Origin: Desulfobacteraceae bacterium
GTDB taxonomy: Bacteria > Desulfobacterota > Desulfobacteria > Desulfobacterales > Desulfobacteraceae
DNA length: 12,921 nucleotides
Direction: 5' to 3'
Assembly (NCBI GenBank): GCA_022712835.1
Contig: JAFLJU010000581.1
Coordinates: forward strand, 1 to 12,921
The notes below the pieces were generated by a model that was not told the DNA's origin, did no database searches, and saw only the letters and a program-made list of their open reading frames with translations. Shown one piece after another: positions 1 to 6,531 of the stretch. Made by a program: the position numbers and the translations under genes. Each line of letters begins with the position of its first letter. Position 1 is the stretch's first letter.

Positions 1-642
1 CTTGCCGTGGACGATGAAGACCTCATCCTCTATGCCCTGTTTCCTGTGACCGGGAAAAAATACCTGAATCAAAAATATGGCAAGGAAGAGGTGCCTGAAA
101 GTCTCAAGCCCATCACATTGAAAGATGTGGAAAAACAGGCAGATATGATTAAACGAGCAAAGGCTGGAGAGCTGATCGAAAAATCAACGGATGGCAATAT
201 TCCTGAAAAAAGCGAATATGCACGGACCTTTAATGTCTTTGTTGAAGGGGAATACTTTGAGGTGGGGGTGGATGAGGTCGGTGGATCTCCCGTGATTACC
301 TACGCAGCGCCTGCTGCTGCCGCTCCCGCACCTGTTGCTGCCGCTCTCGCACCTGCTGCTGTCGCCCCTGTTGCTGCTGCCCCGGCAGCGCCCGCACCCA
401 AACCTGTGGCTTCCAAATCGGCTGCTGCGGGAACACCGGTGACGGCTCCCATGCCCGGCATGATCATCAAGTATAAAAAAAATGTCGGAGACGCGGTCAA
501 TGAAGGGGAGACGGTTGTGGTAATTGAAGCCATGAAAATGGAAAATGCCCTGCCGTCCCCTGCCAGCGGTGTGGTCGTCGCACTCAATTATAACAGTGGC
601 GATTCCGTGGCCAAGGGAGATGTGCTGGCTGTGATTGAATAA
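1..642 (+). CDS. oadA: OadA/PycB-type carboxyltransferase with C-terminal biotinyl domain (5' end outside window)
   Basis: This is the C-terminal part of a biotin-dependent carboxyltransferase (oxaloacetate decarboxylase alpha subunit or pyruvate carboxylase subunit B). The family moves a carboxyl group between oxaloacetate/pyruvate and biotin. The reading frame is open from base 1 (Leu-Ala-Val-Asp-Asp-Glu-Asp), so the GTG at 7 is internal and not the start. Counting from that GTG, residues 1-60 resemble the end of the conserved carboxylase domain (DEDLILYALFP), about 70-100 a small beta-rich segment, about 99-140 an Ala/Pro linker, and 145-211 a biotinyl (BCCP) domain. The motif EAMKMEN places the biotin-accepting Lys at codon 535-537. 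The gene ends in TAA at 640-642 and is followed by a hairpin. Decarboxylase and carboxylase subunits cannot be told apart from this fragment, because the partner subunits lie outside the window. Confidence 0.88.
   Translation, partial: LAVDDEDLILYALFPVTGKKYLNQKYGKEEVPESLKPITLKDVEKQADMIKRAKAGELIEKSTDGNIPEKSEYARTFNVFVEGEYFEVGVDEVGGSPVITYAAPAAAAPAPVAAALAPAAVAPVAAAPAAPAPKPVASKSAAAGTPVTAPMPGMIIKYKKNVGDAVNEGETVVVIEAMKMENALPSPASGVVVALNYNSGDSVAKGDVLAVIE
310..381 (+). repeat. Imperfect tandem repeat encoding the Ala/Pro linker
   Basis: Two 21-bp units (310-330 and 331-351), each starting CCTGYTGCTGCCGCT, are followed by two shortened 15-bp units (352-366 and 367-381). They encode the Ala/Pro-rich flexible linker that lets the biotinyl domain swing between active sites. 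In-frame unit lengths suggest slippage-driven length variation. This is a coding repeat, not a mobile element. Confidence 0.6.
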
Positions 643-680
643 CCCCTATTTTTCTTGACCAGAAATGAATGGTTGGTAAG

Positions 681-722
681 GAAAGATGCGTGTGCCATGC
701 AGCAATGCATGGCACAGCTTTC
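681..722 (+). terminator. Hairpin, likely terminator of the biotin-domain gene
   Basis: A perfect 10-bp inverted repeat, TGTGCCATGC (691-700) and GCATGGCACA (707-716), encloses a 6-nt loop about 50 bp after the stop codon at 640-642. A further 5-bp pairing, GAAAG (681-685) with CTTTC (718-722), could extend it past an internal bulge. The downstream tract (CTTTCTTAAC) is only moderately T-rich. Intrinsic termination is therefore plausible but not certain; mRNA 3'-end protection is an alternative role. Confidence 0.5.
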
Positions 723-726
723 TTAA

Positions 727-955
727 CTTCGCTGAAACTGTGTCGAAGAGATCATGTTTTTTATCCACATTCTTTTAGGGCTATCACTCAAAAAATACTT
801 CAGTTTTTCCTTGTACCGCCAGAAGGCAAACGATATAAATCCCATATTCAAGAGATGGGTTTCCGGAAAAAATGAATCGGTTATCAAAACGTACTTAGAC
901 GGGAATTTTACTATGCTTCATTTTCTCTGGTAATGGCAACGTTGAGAGGGTAATA
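727..955. other. Intergenic region, no recognisable gene
   Basis: Between the hairpin and the HAD gene remnant there is no convincing gene. Two overlapping short plus-strand frames cross it: 669-875 (68 codons, running through the hairpin) and 754-933 (59 codons, starting MFFIHILLG and ending at TAA 931-933). Neither has a clear ribosome binding site or a recognised motif, and the base composition is AT-rich. A purine-rich GAGAGGG at 944-950 lies just ahead of the ATG at 956 and is the likely ribosome binding site of the broken gene that follows. Confidence 0.5.
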
Positions 956-1457
956 ATGAATATTTTATTTGATTTGGATGGTACATTGACAGACCCGTTT
1001 GAAGGTATAACAAAATGCATTGCACATGCTTTAATCAAGCTGGGCAGGATATCTCCACCAAGAAAAAATTTGCCAGGATATTCCGGAAGTTTTGAATACC
1101 CTTAAGGGAATGGGTCATACACTCTATGTTGCCACATCGAAACCGACAGTTTACGCACAAAAAATAATTGAATACTTTGGTTTGATGTCATATTTCAGCC
1201 GGGTCTATGGCAGTGAACTGGATGGGACAAGGAATGATAAGTCGAGTCTCATCTCCTATATCCTGCAAAGAGAAATGATCGTTTCCTCTGAAACAGTGAT
1301 GATCGGTGATCGGGAACATGATATCCTAGGCGCAAAGGCGAATGGGATTGTAAGTCTTGGTGTTCTTTGGGGATATGGAACGCAAGAAGAACTGGAGATT
1401 TCAGGTGCAAACGCCTGTATCAAGCATCCCCAAGAGTTAGTTTTAGTGATGACATAA
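956..1457 (+). pseudogene. HAD-family phosphatase (phosphoglycolate phosphatase-like), broken by internal deletion and frameshift
   Basis: The ATG at 956 follows GAGAGGG and opens a frame reading MNILFDLDGTLTDPFEGITK. It contains HAD motif I (DLDGT, nucleophile Asp codon 971-973) but stops at TAA 1103-1105. The rest of the protein continues in the +1 frame: IPEVLNTLKGMGHTLYVA from about 1077, motif II (VATSKP), motif IV (GDREHD) and the C-terminal GVLWGYGT segment, ending at TAA 1455-1457. Only about 160 codons remain, against roughly 210-220 in intact relatives. The missing part is most of the helical cap, which follows the RISPP segment near 1061. An out-of-frame deletion around 1060-1078 explains both the loss and the shift. 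The catalytic motifs survive, but the reading frame is split, so a functional product is unlikely. Intact relatives hydrolyse small phosphorylated metabolites. Confidence 0.8.
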
Positions 1458-1547
1458 AAAATCGATCTTGATTTGGCTCATCAATATCAGCCAGCTTAAG
1501 GATGAGGTAATGGCTACCAAAGAATAGTCGAGGTCTGATCATAGGTC

Positions 1548-1577
1548 TTTACAACCCGATTACAGATCACGTATAAT
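1548..1577 (+). promoter_or_regulatory. Predicted sigma70-type promoter of the first GspE/PilB-family gene
   Basis: A -35-like TTTACA (1548-1553, 5/6 to consensus) is followed after 18 bp by a perfect -10 TATAAT (1572-1577). Transcription would start near 1584, giving a leader of about 40 nt with a Shine-Dalgarno-like GAGGTG at 1611-1616, 8 nt before the ATG at 1625. The gene therefore appears to have its own promoter and not to depend on the broken HAD gene upstream. Confidence 0.6.
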
Positions 1578-1624
1578 ACGCATGGCCATAAGCTTAATCC
1601 CTTTTTCCATGAGGTGAAATCCAT

Positions 1625-3463
1625 ATGCAGGATCAGAAAAATTCAAGATTTTCTTCCACAAATATTTGTAAGGTGTTGATTGCCGCAAACCTGATCTCAA
1701 AGGAACAGGCCAGGGGATTGTTGGGCAAGGAAAATAAAGTTAAAGCAATCCTGTGGGGCCAGGGAAAAGATAAAACCCTGACCGGGGAGGCAAAAAAAAG
1801 AGCCATTCTCCAGATACCTTTTATCGATGTGGTGTTGTATTTAAAGATCGAGCGTTTGGATCAGCCGGGGAAAATTCTTGATGAAGATTTGATTTATAAT
1901 GCATTGGCAGCAGCCTTTCGTTTTGAATATATTAAAATTGACCCTTTGAAACTGGAATTAAACCTTGTCACGGGTACCATCTCAAAATCATTTGCCCTTA
2001 AACACCTTCTGTTACCGTTAAAAGTGGAGGAAGGCAAGTTGGTGGTGGCTACCCCCGACCCATTCAATTATGAGGCCATTAAGGATGTGGAGATGGTCTC
2101 AAAATTGAAAGTCAAAGTGATTGTCAGTTCCAGGTCAGACGTTAAACGATTGATCAATGAATTTTTCGGCTTCCATTATTCCATTTCAGCTGCAGAAGAT
2201 CTGTTTTCACAAAAAGGGGTAGACCTGGGGAACCTGGAACAATTTGTCAGCCTGGCCTCTTTGGATGACATGCCCGCAACGGATCAGCATATTGTCAATG
2301 CGGTCAATCATCTGTTTGCCTATTCTTTTGATCAAAAAGCCAGTGATATTCATATTGAACCCAAACGGGACATCTGTCTGGTGAGAATGCGCATTGATGG
2401 GGCGTTAAATACGGTATACAAACTGCCCAAAAAACTTCACAATGCCGTGGTCAGCCGGATTAAAACCCTTTCTGGACTGGACATGGCCGAGAAAAGAAGG
2501 CCCCAGGACGGCCGGATCAAAATGGGAAGCAAGGAAACCGAGGTGGAAATAAGGGTTTCTACCATTCCGGTGGCCTTTGGAGAAAAGGTGGTCATGCGGA
2601 TCATGGACCCGGATATCTTGTTCCAGGATCTGGAGATGCTGGGTTTTTTCAAAGATGACTTTGAACGGTATAAACGATTGATTGCCATGCCCTTTGGGAT
2701 TGTTCTGGTGACAGGGCCCACGGGGTCTGGAAAATCAACCACCCTTTATTCCAGTCTGCGCATGTTATCTTCCCCCGAGGTGAATATCACCACCATTGAA
2801 GATCCCATTGAAATGGTTCATGAAGAGTTTAATCAGATTGCAGTCCAGCCTGCCATTAACGTTACCTTTGACTCGGTGTTGAGAAATATTTTGCGCCAGG
2901 ACCCGGATATTATCATGGTGGGGGAGATCCGGGATCTTGAAACTGCCCAGGCAGCGGTTCAGGCCGCATTGACCGGTCACCTGGTCCTGTCCACCCTTCA
3001 TACCAATGATGCGGTTTCAACGGTATTTAGGTTGCTGGATCTTGGCATCCCCCCTTATCTGATCCATTCTTCCCTGATCGGGATCATAGCCCAGCGTCTG
3101 GTTAGAAAAATTTGTCCGGATTGTGCCCAGACCTTTGAAATGGATGCCCTGGAATTGGCAGACCTGGGGATTATGGTTCCCCAAAAAGGGCCCATTTTGC
3201 TCAGCCATGGAAAGGGATGTGCCAAATGCCGGAATACCGGCTATAGAGGAAGGACCGGGATTTATGAAATTCTTCCCTACTCCGAATCGCTCAAGCGCTT
3301 GACCTCTAATGATGCCAGCCTGGAAGTGTTAAGGGCCAAAGCCGTTGAAGAAGGATTGACCCTGCTGCGGCAAAACGGGATTAAAAAAATGCTGGAAGGT
3401 CAGACTACCTACCAGGAGATTTTGCGGGTCACCTGGGATCAGTCAACCATATTCCCGGGATAA
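1625..3463 (+). CDS. GspE/PilB-family secretion or pilus assembly ATPase
   Basis: A hexameric cytoplasmic ATPase of the type II secretion/type IV pilus family that powers pseudopilus or pilus assembly at the inner membrane. It has 612 aa, a usual length. Residues 1-180 form a divergent N-terminal region without the RLG...Q pattern of c-di-GMP-binding MshEN domains. The T2SSE core spans about 215-600. It shows Walker A GPTGSGKST (364-372), an Asp box (ITTIEDPIE, 388-396), Walker B with catalytic Glu434 (MVGEIRD), a His box (GHLVLSTLHT, 451-460) and a tetracysteine zinc site (C497, C500, C532, C535), which favours GspE/PilB over the retraction ATPase PilT. GAGGTG lies 8 nt before the ATG. No other secretion or pilus gene is adjacent, so the system it serves is unknown. 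Its last 25 bp overlap the convergent LysM gene. Confidence 0.92.
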   Translation: MQDQKNSRFSSTNICKVLIAANLISKEQARGLLGKENKVKAILWGQGKDKTLTGEAKKRAILQIPFIDVVLYLKIERLDQPGKILDEDLIYNALAAAFRFEYIKIDPLKLELNLVTGTISKSFALKHLLLPLKVEEGKLVVATPDPFNYEAIKDVEMVSKLKVKVIVSSRSDVKRLINEFFGFHYSISAAEDLFSQKGVDLGNLEQFVSLASLDDMPATDQHIVNAVNHLFAYSFDQKASDIHIEPKRDICLVRMRIDGALNTVYKLPKKLHNAVVSRIKTLSGLDMAEKRRPQDGRIKMGSKETEVEIRVSTIPVAFGEKVVMRIMDPDILFQDLEMLGFFKDDFERYKRLIAMPFGIVLVTGPTGSGKSTTLYSSLRMLSSPEVNITTIEDPIEMVHEEFNQIAVQPAINVTFDSVLRNILRQDPDIIMVGEIRDLETAQAAVQAALTGHLVLSTLHTNDAVSTVFRLLDLGIPPYLIHSSLIGIIAQRLVRKICPDCAQTFEMDALELADLGIMVPQKGPILLSHGKGCAKCRNTGYRGRTGIYEILPYSESLKRLTSNDASLEVLRAKAVEEGLTLLRQNGIKKMLEGQTTYQEILRVTWDQSTIFPG

Positions 3464-4497
3464 ATATCTCTCTTGGAAGACAGAATCATGACCGTGGCAG
3501 AAATGTCCTCTGTATGGAGAATAATCAGCCTTCCTGAATCCAGAGGATCAAGTAGCGGTGCTTTCTTGTCCTTCCAGGACCACCAGTTCGAATCCGATCC
3601 GTCAAAGGCAGATTTGTTGGCCTGGAGAATCTTGTATATTTGGCCTGGTTGGACATTGTCCTTGCTGCCCCGGTCAATAAAAGCAATTTGATAATTATTG
3701 ATCATGACCGTATTCTCTTCTGAACAAATAAGACTGGCCTTGATGGGAGTGGGGTTCTCCTGAACCGATAACAGGGTGTCCCGTTCATAATAGGCCATGA
3801 TTCTGTCGTTCACACTGGCATCCCGATAGGAATTGGTGATGACAGCCGCCACATAGGAGCCATGGTTTTCAAGGATTTTAATTTCTGCTTTGATCAGGTG
3901 TTTAATCCCCACAAACTTTCGGTCGTTGAGCGTTTCTTTTATGTTTTCCGTGTCAAAAATTTGATAAATTTTCCCTGGCACCAATAGATCTTTGCCCCTG
4001 GGGTTGATATAAATAATATCATGGGCAGACATCATCAGGTTTCCGTCTTTTTCCCGGATGATGTTTCCGAGACTTGGTTCAACGGTTGTTTTGATGAATC
4101 CTAGGTGGCTCATTTCCAGATAGGTGAAGGAGGGGGATATGGCGGGGGGTAGCACTGGCTTTGCCGTTTCAACCGGTGCTTTTGCAATTGGCGCCTCTGA
4201 TTTTAAAAATATTTTAATTTTTTGTCCCGGGGTAATCTGGTGGGGGTTTTTGATCTCTTTGTTCATTTCCCAGAGTCCGGGCCAGTCCCATTGGGAATTA
4301 TAGAAGCGTTGGGACAGATCCCAGAGGGTGTCGCCTTTCTGGATGGTGTAGTGAAATCCAGAATTCTGGGTCTGTTGAACCATACCCGATTCCTGGGCCC
4401 ATCCCATGGGAAAAAAACCAAAAATTAAAAACAATATGATGCCCGTGATCTTTAATGTCCATTTTATTTGATACATGCTACCCCCATTGATCTGCAT
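3439..4497 (-). CDS. Secreted LysM-domain protein
   Basis: An exported cell-wall-binding protein of 352 aa. A signal peptide is clear: a basic start, a hydrophobic stretch (about residues 17-31) and a likely cleavage after GWA (34) before QES. One LysM domain follows at about 48-97 (YTIQKGDTLWDLSQRFY...NPHQITPGQKI), including the aromatic DWPGLWEMN insertion often seen in deltaproteobacterial LysM domains. After a Pro/Ala-rich linker (101-123) comes a region of about 230 aa that I do not recognise. It contains two similar pieces, VPGKIYQI (173-180) and VQPGQIYKI (282-290), and a related IYPGNMV near the C terminus, suggesting repeated small beta domains. The ATG at 4497 has GGGGA close upstream; an ATG at 4476, preceded by GGGGG, is an equally good start and gives a more typical signal peptide. 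It is divergent from the HD nucleotidase gene and convergent with the ATPase gene. Confidence 0.82.
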   Translation of the reverse strand: MQINGGSMYQIKWTLKITGIILFLIFGFFPMGWAQESGMVQQTQNSGFHYTIQKGDTLWDLSQRFYNSQWDWPGLWEMNKEIKNPHQITPGQKIKIFLKSEAPIAKAPVETAKPVLPPAISPSFTYLEMSHLGFIKTTVEPSLGNIIREKDGNLMMSAHDIIYINPRGKDLLVPGKIYQIFDTENIKETLNDRKFVGIKHLIKAEIKILENHGSYVAAVITNSYRDASVNDRIMAYYERDTLLSVQENPTPIKASLICSEENTVMINNYQIAFIDRGSKDNVQPGQIYKILQANKSAFDGSDSNWWSWKDKKAPLLDPLDSGRLIILHTEDISATVMILSSKRDIYPGNMVD

Positions 4498-4515
4498 TGG
4501 TCCCCTTTGAATATC

Positions 4516-4545
4516 TTGACTTTATTTAAGCGCCTGTTCTATAAA
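4516..4545 (+). promoter_or_regulatory. Predicted promoter for the HD nucleotidase-motAB operon
   Basis: TTGACT (4516-4521) and TATAAA (4540-4545) are separated by 18 bp, close to the sigma70 consensus. The leader to the ATG at 4605 would be about 50 nt and carries no strong Shine-Dalgarno sequence. The -10 hexamer overlaps the right arm of the inverted repeat. No sigma28- or sigma54-like element was evident here by eye. Confidence 0.45.
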
Positions 4546-4552
4546 AAGTCAA
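4524..4552 (-). promoter_or_regulatory. Predicted promoter for the LysM gene
   Basis: Reading the minus strand, TTGACT (4552-4547) is followed after 17 bp by TTAAAT (4529-4524), a 4/6 match to the -10 consensus. The leader to the ATG at 4497 would be about 20 nt. It occupies almost the same DNA as the plus-strand promoter, so the two could not be bound by RNA polymerase at the same time. Confidence 0.35.
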
Positions 4553-4604
4553 GAATTGATACGCTGATGCCTTAATATTGGATTTTAAAATGGATTTATA
4601 TTAA

Positions 4605-5156
4605 ATGAAACCGATTGCCAACCTGTTTTTTGAAATGAGGATGTTAAAGGATATTGTACGTTCAGGGTATGCTTTTTTGGGATCCGGTCGTGAAAACATC
4701 GCAGAACACAGTTTCACCATGGCCTTTATCTGTTTTGTCATGTCAAAACTGGATGAAGAGGTCGATGGGGCAAAGCTCATGGCAATGGCGCTGGTGCATG
4801 ATATCGCAGAAGCCCGGACCGGTGATCTTAACTATGTCCAGAAAAAATATACCACTGCCAATGAAGCCAAAGCCATTTCCCATTTGATAAAGCCCCTTTC
4901 TTTTGGTAATGATATTCAATCGCTTATCGAGGAATTCAATTTGGGTGAAACCCGGGAGGCAAAACTTGCCAATGATGCGGACCAGCTTTCTTTTGTCCTG
5001 GAATTGAAAAAGCTTGAAGACACCGGCGCCACATCACCTGAACGATGGTTGCCCTTGGTTATTGGACGGATACAAACCCAAATGGGACAGCAGATGGCCC
5101 AAAGTATAATGGACACAAAATGGGATGAGTGGTGGACAAATGGCTATTCCGAATAA
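4605..5156 (+). CDS. HD-domain phosphohydrolase, YfbR/HDDC2-like 5'-deoxynucleotidase
   Basis: A 183-aa soluble HD-domain protein, about the size of E. coli YfbR (a metal-dependent 5'-deoxyribonucleotidase) and human HDDC2. The signature residues are in order: Arg19 (IVRSG), His35 (NIAEHS), His65-Asp66 (ALVHDIAEA), Glu69, Asp74 (TGDL) and Asp126 (NDADQLSF). The H-D-x2-E-x4-D spacing matches YfbR. It probably hydrolyses deoxynucleoside monophosphates, although the substrate cannot be read from sequence. The ATG at 4605 has no clear Shine-Dalgarno sequence. The start is supported by the family N terminus, in which the ANLFFEMRMLKDIVRSG helix precedes the first His. It is the first gene of a plus-strand run and overlaps the next gene by 32 bp (17 bp if that gene starts at 5140), suggesting translational coupling to the HD-GYP-like gene. 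Confidence 0.85.
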   Translation: MKPIANLFFEMRMLKDIVRSGYAFLGSGRENIAEHSFTMAFICFVMSKLDEEVDGAKLMAMALVHDIAEARTGDLNYVQKKYTTANEAKAISHLIKPLSFGNDIQSLIEEFNLGETREAKLANDADQLSFVLELKKLEDTGATSPERWLPLVIGRIQTQMGQQMAQSIMDTKWDEWWTNGYSE

Positions 5157-6528
5157 CCGACTGGAGAAAGATCTCATATCATTGCTTTTTGTGGGCGATG
5201 AAAAGAAAGATGCCCAAAAACCGCTTTTTTCCAAGGCCAATGGATTTATCGCCCAGGTTTGTTCCAGTGTCAAACAAGGGGTTCTGCAGGCAGAAAAAAC
5301 GCTTCCGGATATTGTTTTGATGGATGCCGCATCCCTGGTGAAGGTCGTATCCTTAGGTGAGGCCGAGTTGTCGTCACTGGAAAAATGGATAGGCCTTTTT
5401 GATCAGATTCATTTTCGGTTTAAACCTGCTTTTTTCCTGGGGGTGGACGCCTATCCAGACGTTGATCTGAGAATGACCCTCCATGGATTCGGGTTTGATG
5501 AATTTTTAGTCCGGCCTTTGTCTGTCCAAGAGGTGTATCACCGTTCACGCATCTACCTTGAAAAGAAAACTCTGGAACAGCAGAAGGTTGTCCGGGAAGA
5601 AACCCTGGAAACCTCATTCCATTACCTGGACAAGTTTAAGCTGGAATTGAAAACTATTAAGACAGAGTTGATCCAGGAAAAAAACAGCTTGAACAATGCA
5701 TTAAAACAGATTCATCACATGACCCGTGAGCGCAATCAGATGAAAAAATCCTTAACTCTTCTGAAAGAATCCTTTGGGCGAAATATGACCGGATTTGAAC
5801 GTTTGTTGTCAACCCTGATTAAAACGCGGATTGAAGTTAACAGGGGGCATGCAGACAGGGTTGCCCCTATTGCAGATTTTATTGCAAAACAATTGAATTT
5901 TGACGAAAAAAAGTTGGAGGATCTTCGAAAAGCTGCTATGTTGCATGAAGTCGGGCTTCTTTTCATGCCAGTTACGGCTTTTGGAAAAGAGGAAAAAGAG
6001 TTCACGCGATATGAAAACAATATTTTAATTCAATATCCTGTAAAAGGAGCCGATCTTTTAAAAGAATGCCAGGGGTTTGAAAACGCCGCCCAAATAATTC
6101 GGTCTTTAAATGAAAATTCCGATGGAACCGGATTTCCCGACGGGTTGAAAAAAACACTGATCCCACTGGCATCCCGGATACTAGCAGGCGCCGATGCATT
6201 TGATCTGTTGAAAGATAGCCCAACGGTTGATAGCCTTGAGGGAATTTTGGAAGGACTTGATAGGTTGTCCGGTTCCCGCCTTGACCCTGTTATTGTGGGA
6301 TGGCTTGAAAAATATGCGCTTCTTCACATGGGATCTGATGCATACAAGGTCCGGGGGGTAGGGGTTGAACAACTCGAACCCGGGATGAGGCTTGGTACTT
6401 CGTTGTTCACAACCTCAGGAACCAAACTTTTTTCTGTGAACACAGAGCTGACGCAGGAATCAATTGAGAAGATTATACAATATCATCGGGAATACCCTGT
6501 TGATGAAACTGTTTACATAAAGGTTTGA
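5125..6528 (+). CDS. Receiver-like, coiled-coil and degenerate HD-GYP protein (probable non-catalytic regulator)
   Basis: A 467-aa cytoplasmic protein. Residues 17-145 look like a divergent response-regulator receiver: acidic pair D25/E26, possible phosphoacceptor D67 (DIVLMD), and GFDEFLVRPLS with Arg130 where receivers have Lys. Residues about 147-220 are a charged, heptad-rich coiled coil. Residues 235-400 resemble an HD-GYP phosphodiesterase domain: HADRV (H242), LHEVG (H274, E275), DGTGFP (333-338) and D357. Most metal ligands are changed: HD is HE, the HP histidine is Tyr304 and the HHE pair is Leu328-Asn329. Cyclic-di-GMP hydrolysis is therefore unlikely. Residues about 413-467 form a small C-terminal module (LEPGMRLGTSLFTTSG). 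The ATG at 5140 (MAIPNN) is an alternative start with a slightly better Shine-Dalgarno sequence. Only 3 bp separate the stop from motA, so a role in stator or motility control is likely, but this is inferred from position. Confidence 0.83.
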   Translation: MSGGQMAIPNNRLEKDLISLLFVGDEKKDAQKPLFSKANGFIAQVCSSVKQGVLQAEKTLPDIVLMDAASLVKVVSLGEAELSSLEKWIGLFDQIHFRFKPAFFLGVDAYPDVDLRMTLHGFGFDEFLVRPLSVQEVYHRSRIYLEKKTLEQQKVVREETLETSFHYLDKFKLELKTIKTELIQEKNSLNNALKQIHHMTRERNQMKKSLTLLKESFGRNMTGFERLLSTLIKTRIEVNRGHADRVAPIADFIAKQLNFDEKKLEDLRKAAMLHEVGLLFMPVTAFGKEEKEFTRYENNILIQYPVKGADLLKECQGFENAAQIIRSLNENSDGTGFPDGLKKTLIPLASRILAGADAFDLLKDSPTVDSLEGILEGLDRLSGSRLDPVIVGWLEKYALLHMGSDAYKVRGVGVEQLEPGMRLGTSLFTTSGTKLFSVNTELTQESIEKIIQYHREYPVDETVYIKV

Positions 6529-6531
6529 AAA

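Larger units (their letters stand above)
4515..4553. repeat. Inverted repeat in the divergent promoter region
   Basis: Two perfect 9-bp arms, CTTGACTTT (4515-4523) and AAAGTCAAG (4545-4553), are separated by 21 bp. Each arm contains a TTGACT -35-like hexamer, one facing each way. The repeat could be a by-product of two symmetrical promoters or an operator for a dimeric regulator. It lies midway between the two divergent start codons. Confidence 0.6.

Noticed and set aside
300..587. 95-codon minus-strand frame opposite the biotinyl region
   Set aside because: It is the antisense image of the Ala/Pro linker repeat and biotin domain; its composition is purely Ala/Gly-rich and it has no ribosome binding site or family motif.
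669..875. 68-codon plus-strand frame after the biotin-domain gene
   Set aside because: It runs through the perfect hairpin, has no clear ribosome binding site and shows no recognisable motif.
1625..3463. PilT (retraction ATPase) identity
   Set aside because: The tetracysteine zinc site and long N-terminal region are features of GspE/PilB and are absent from PilT.
5125..6528. Calling this gene an active cyclic-di-GMP phosphodiesterase
   Set aside because: Four metal-ligand positions are altered (HE, QYP, LNE), so catalytic annotation is not supported.
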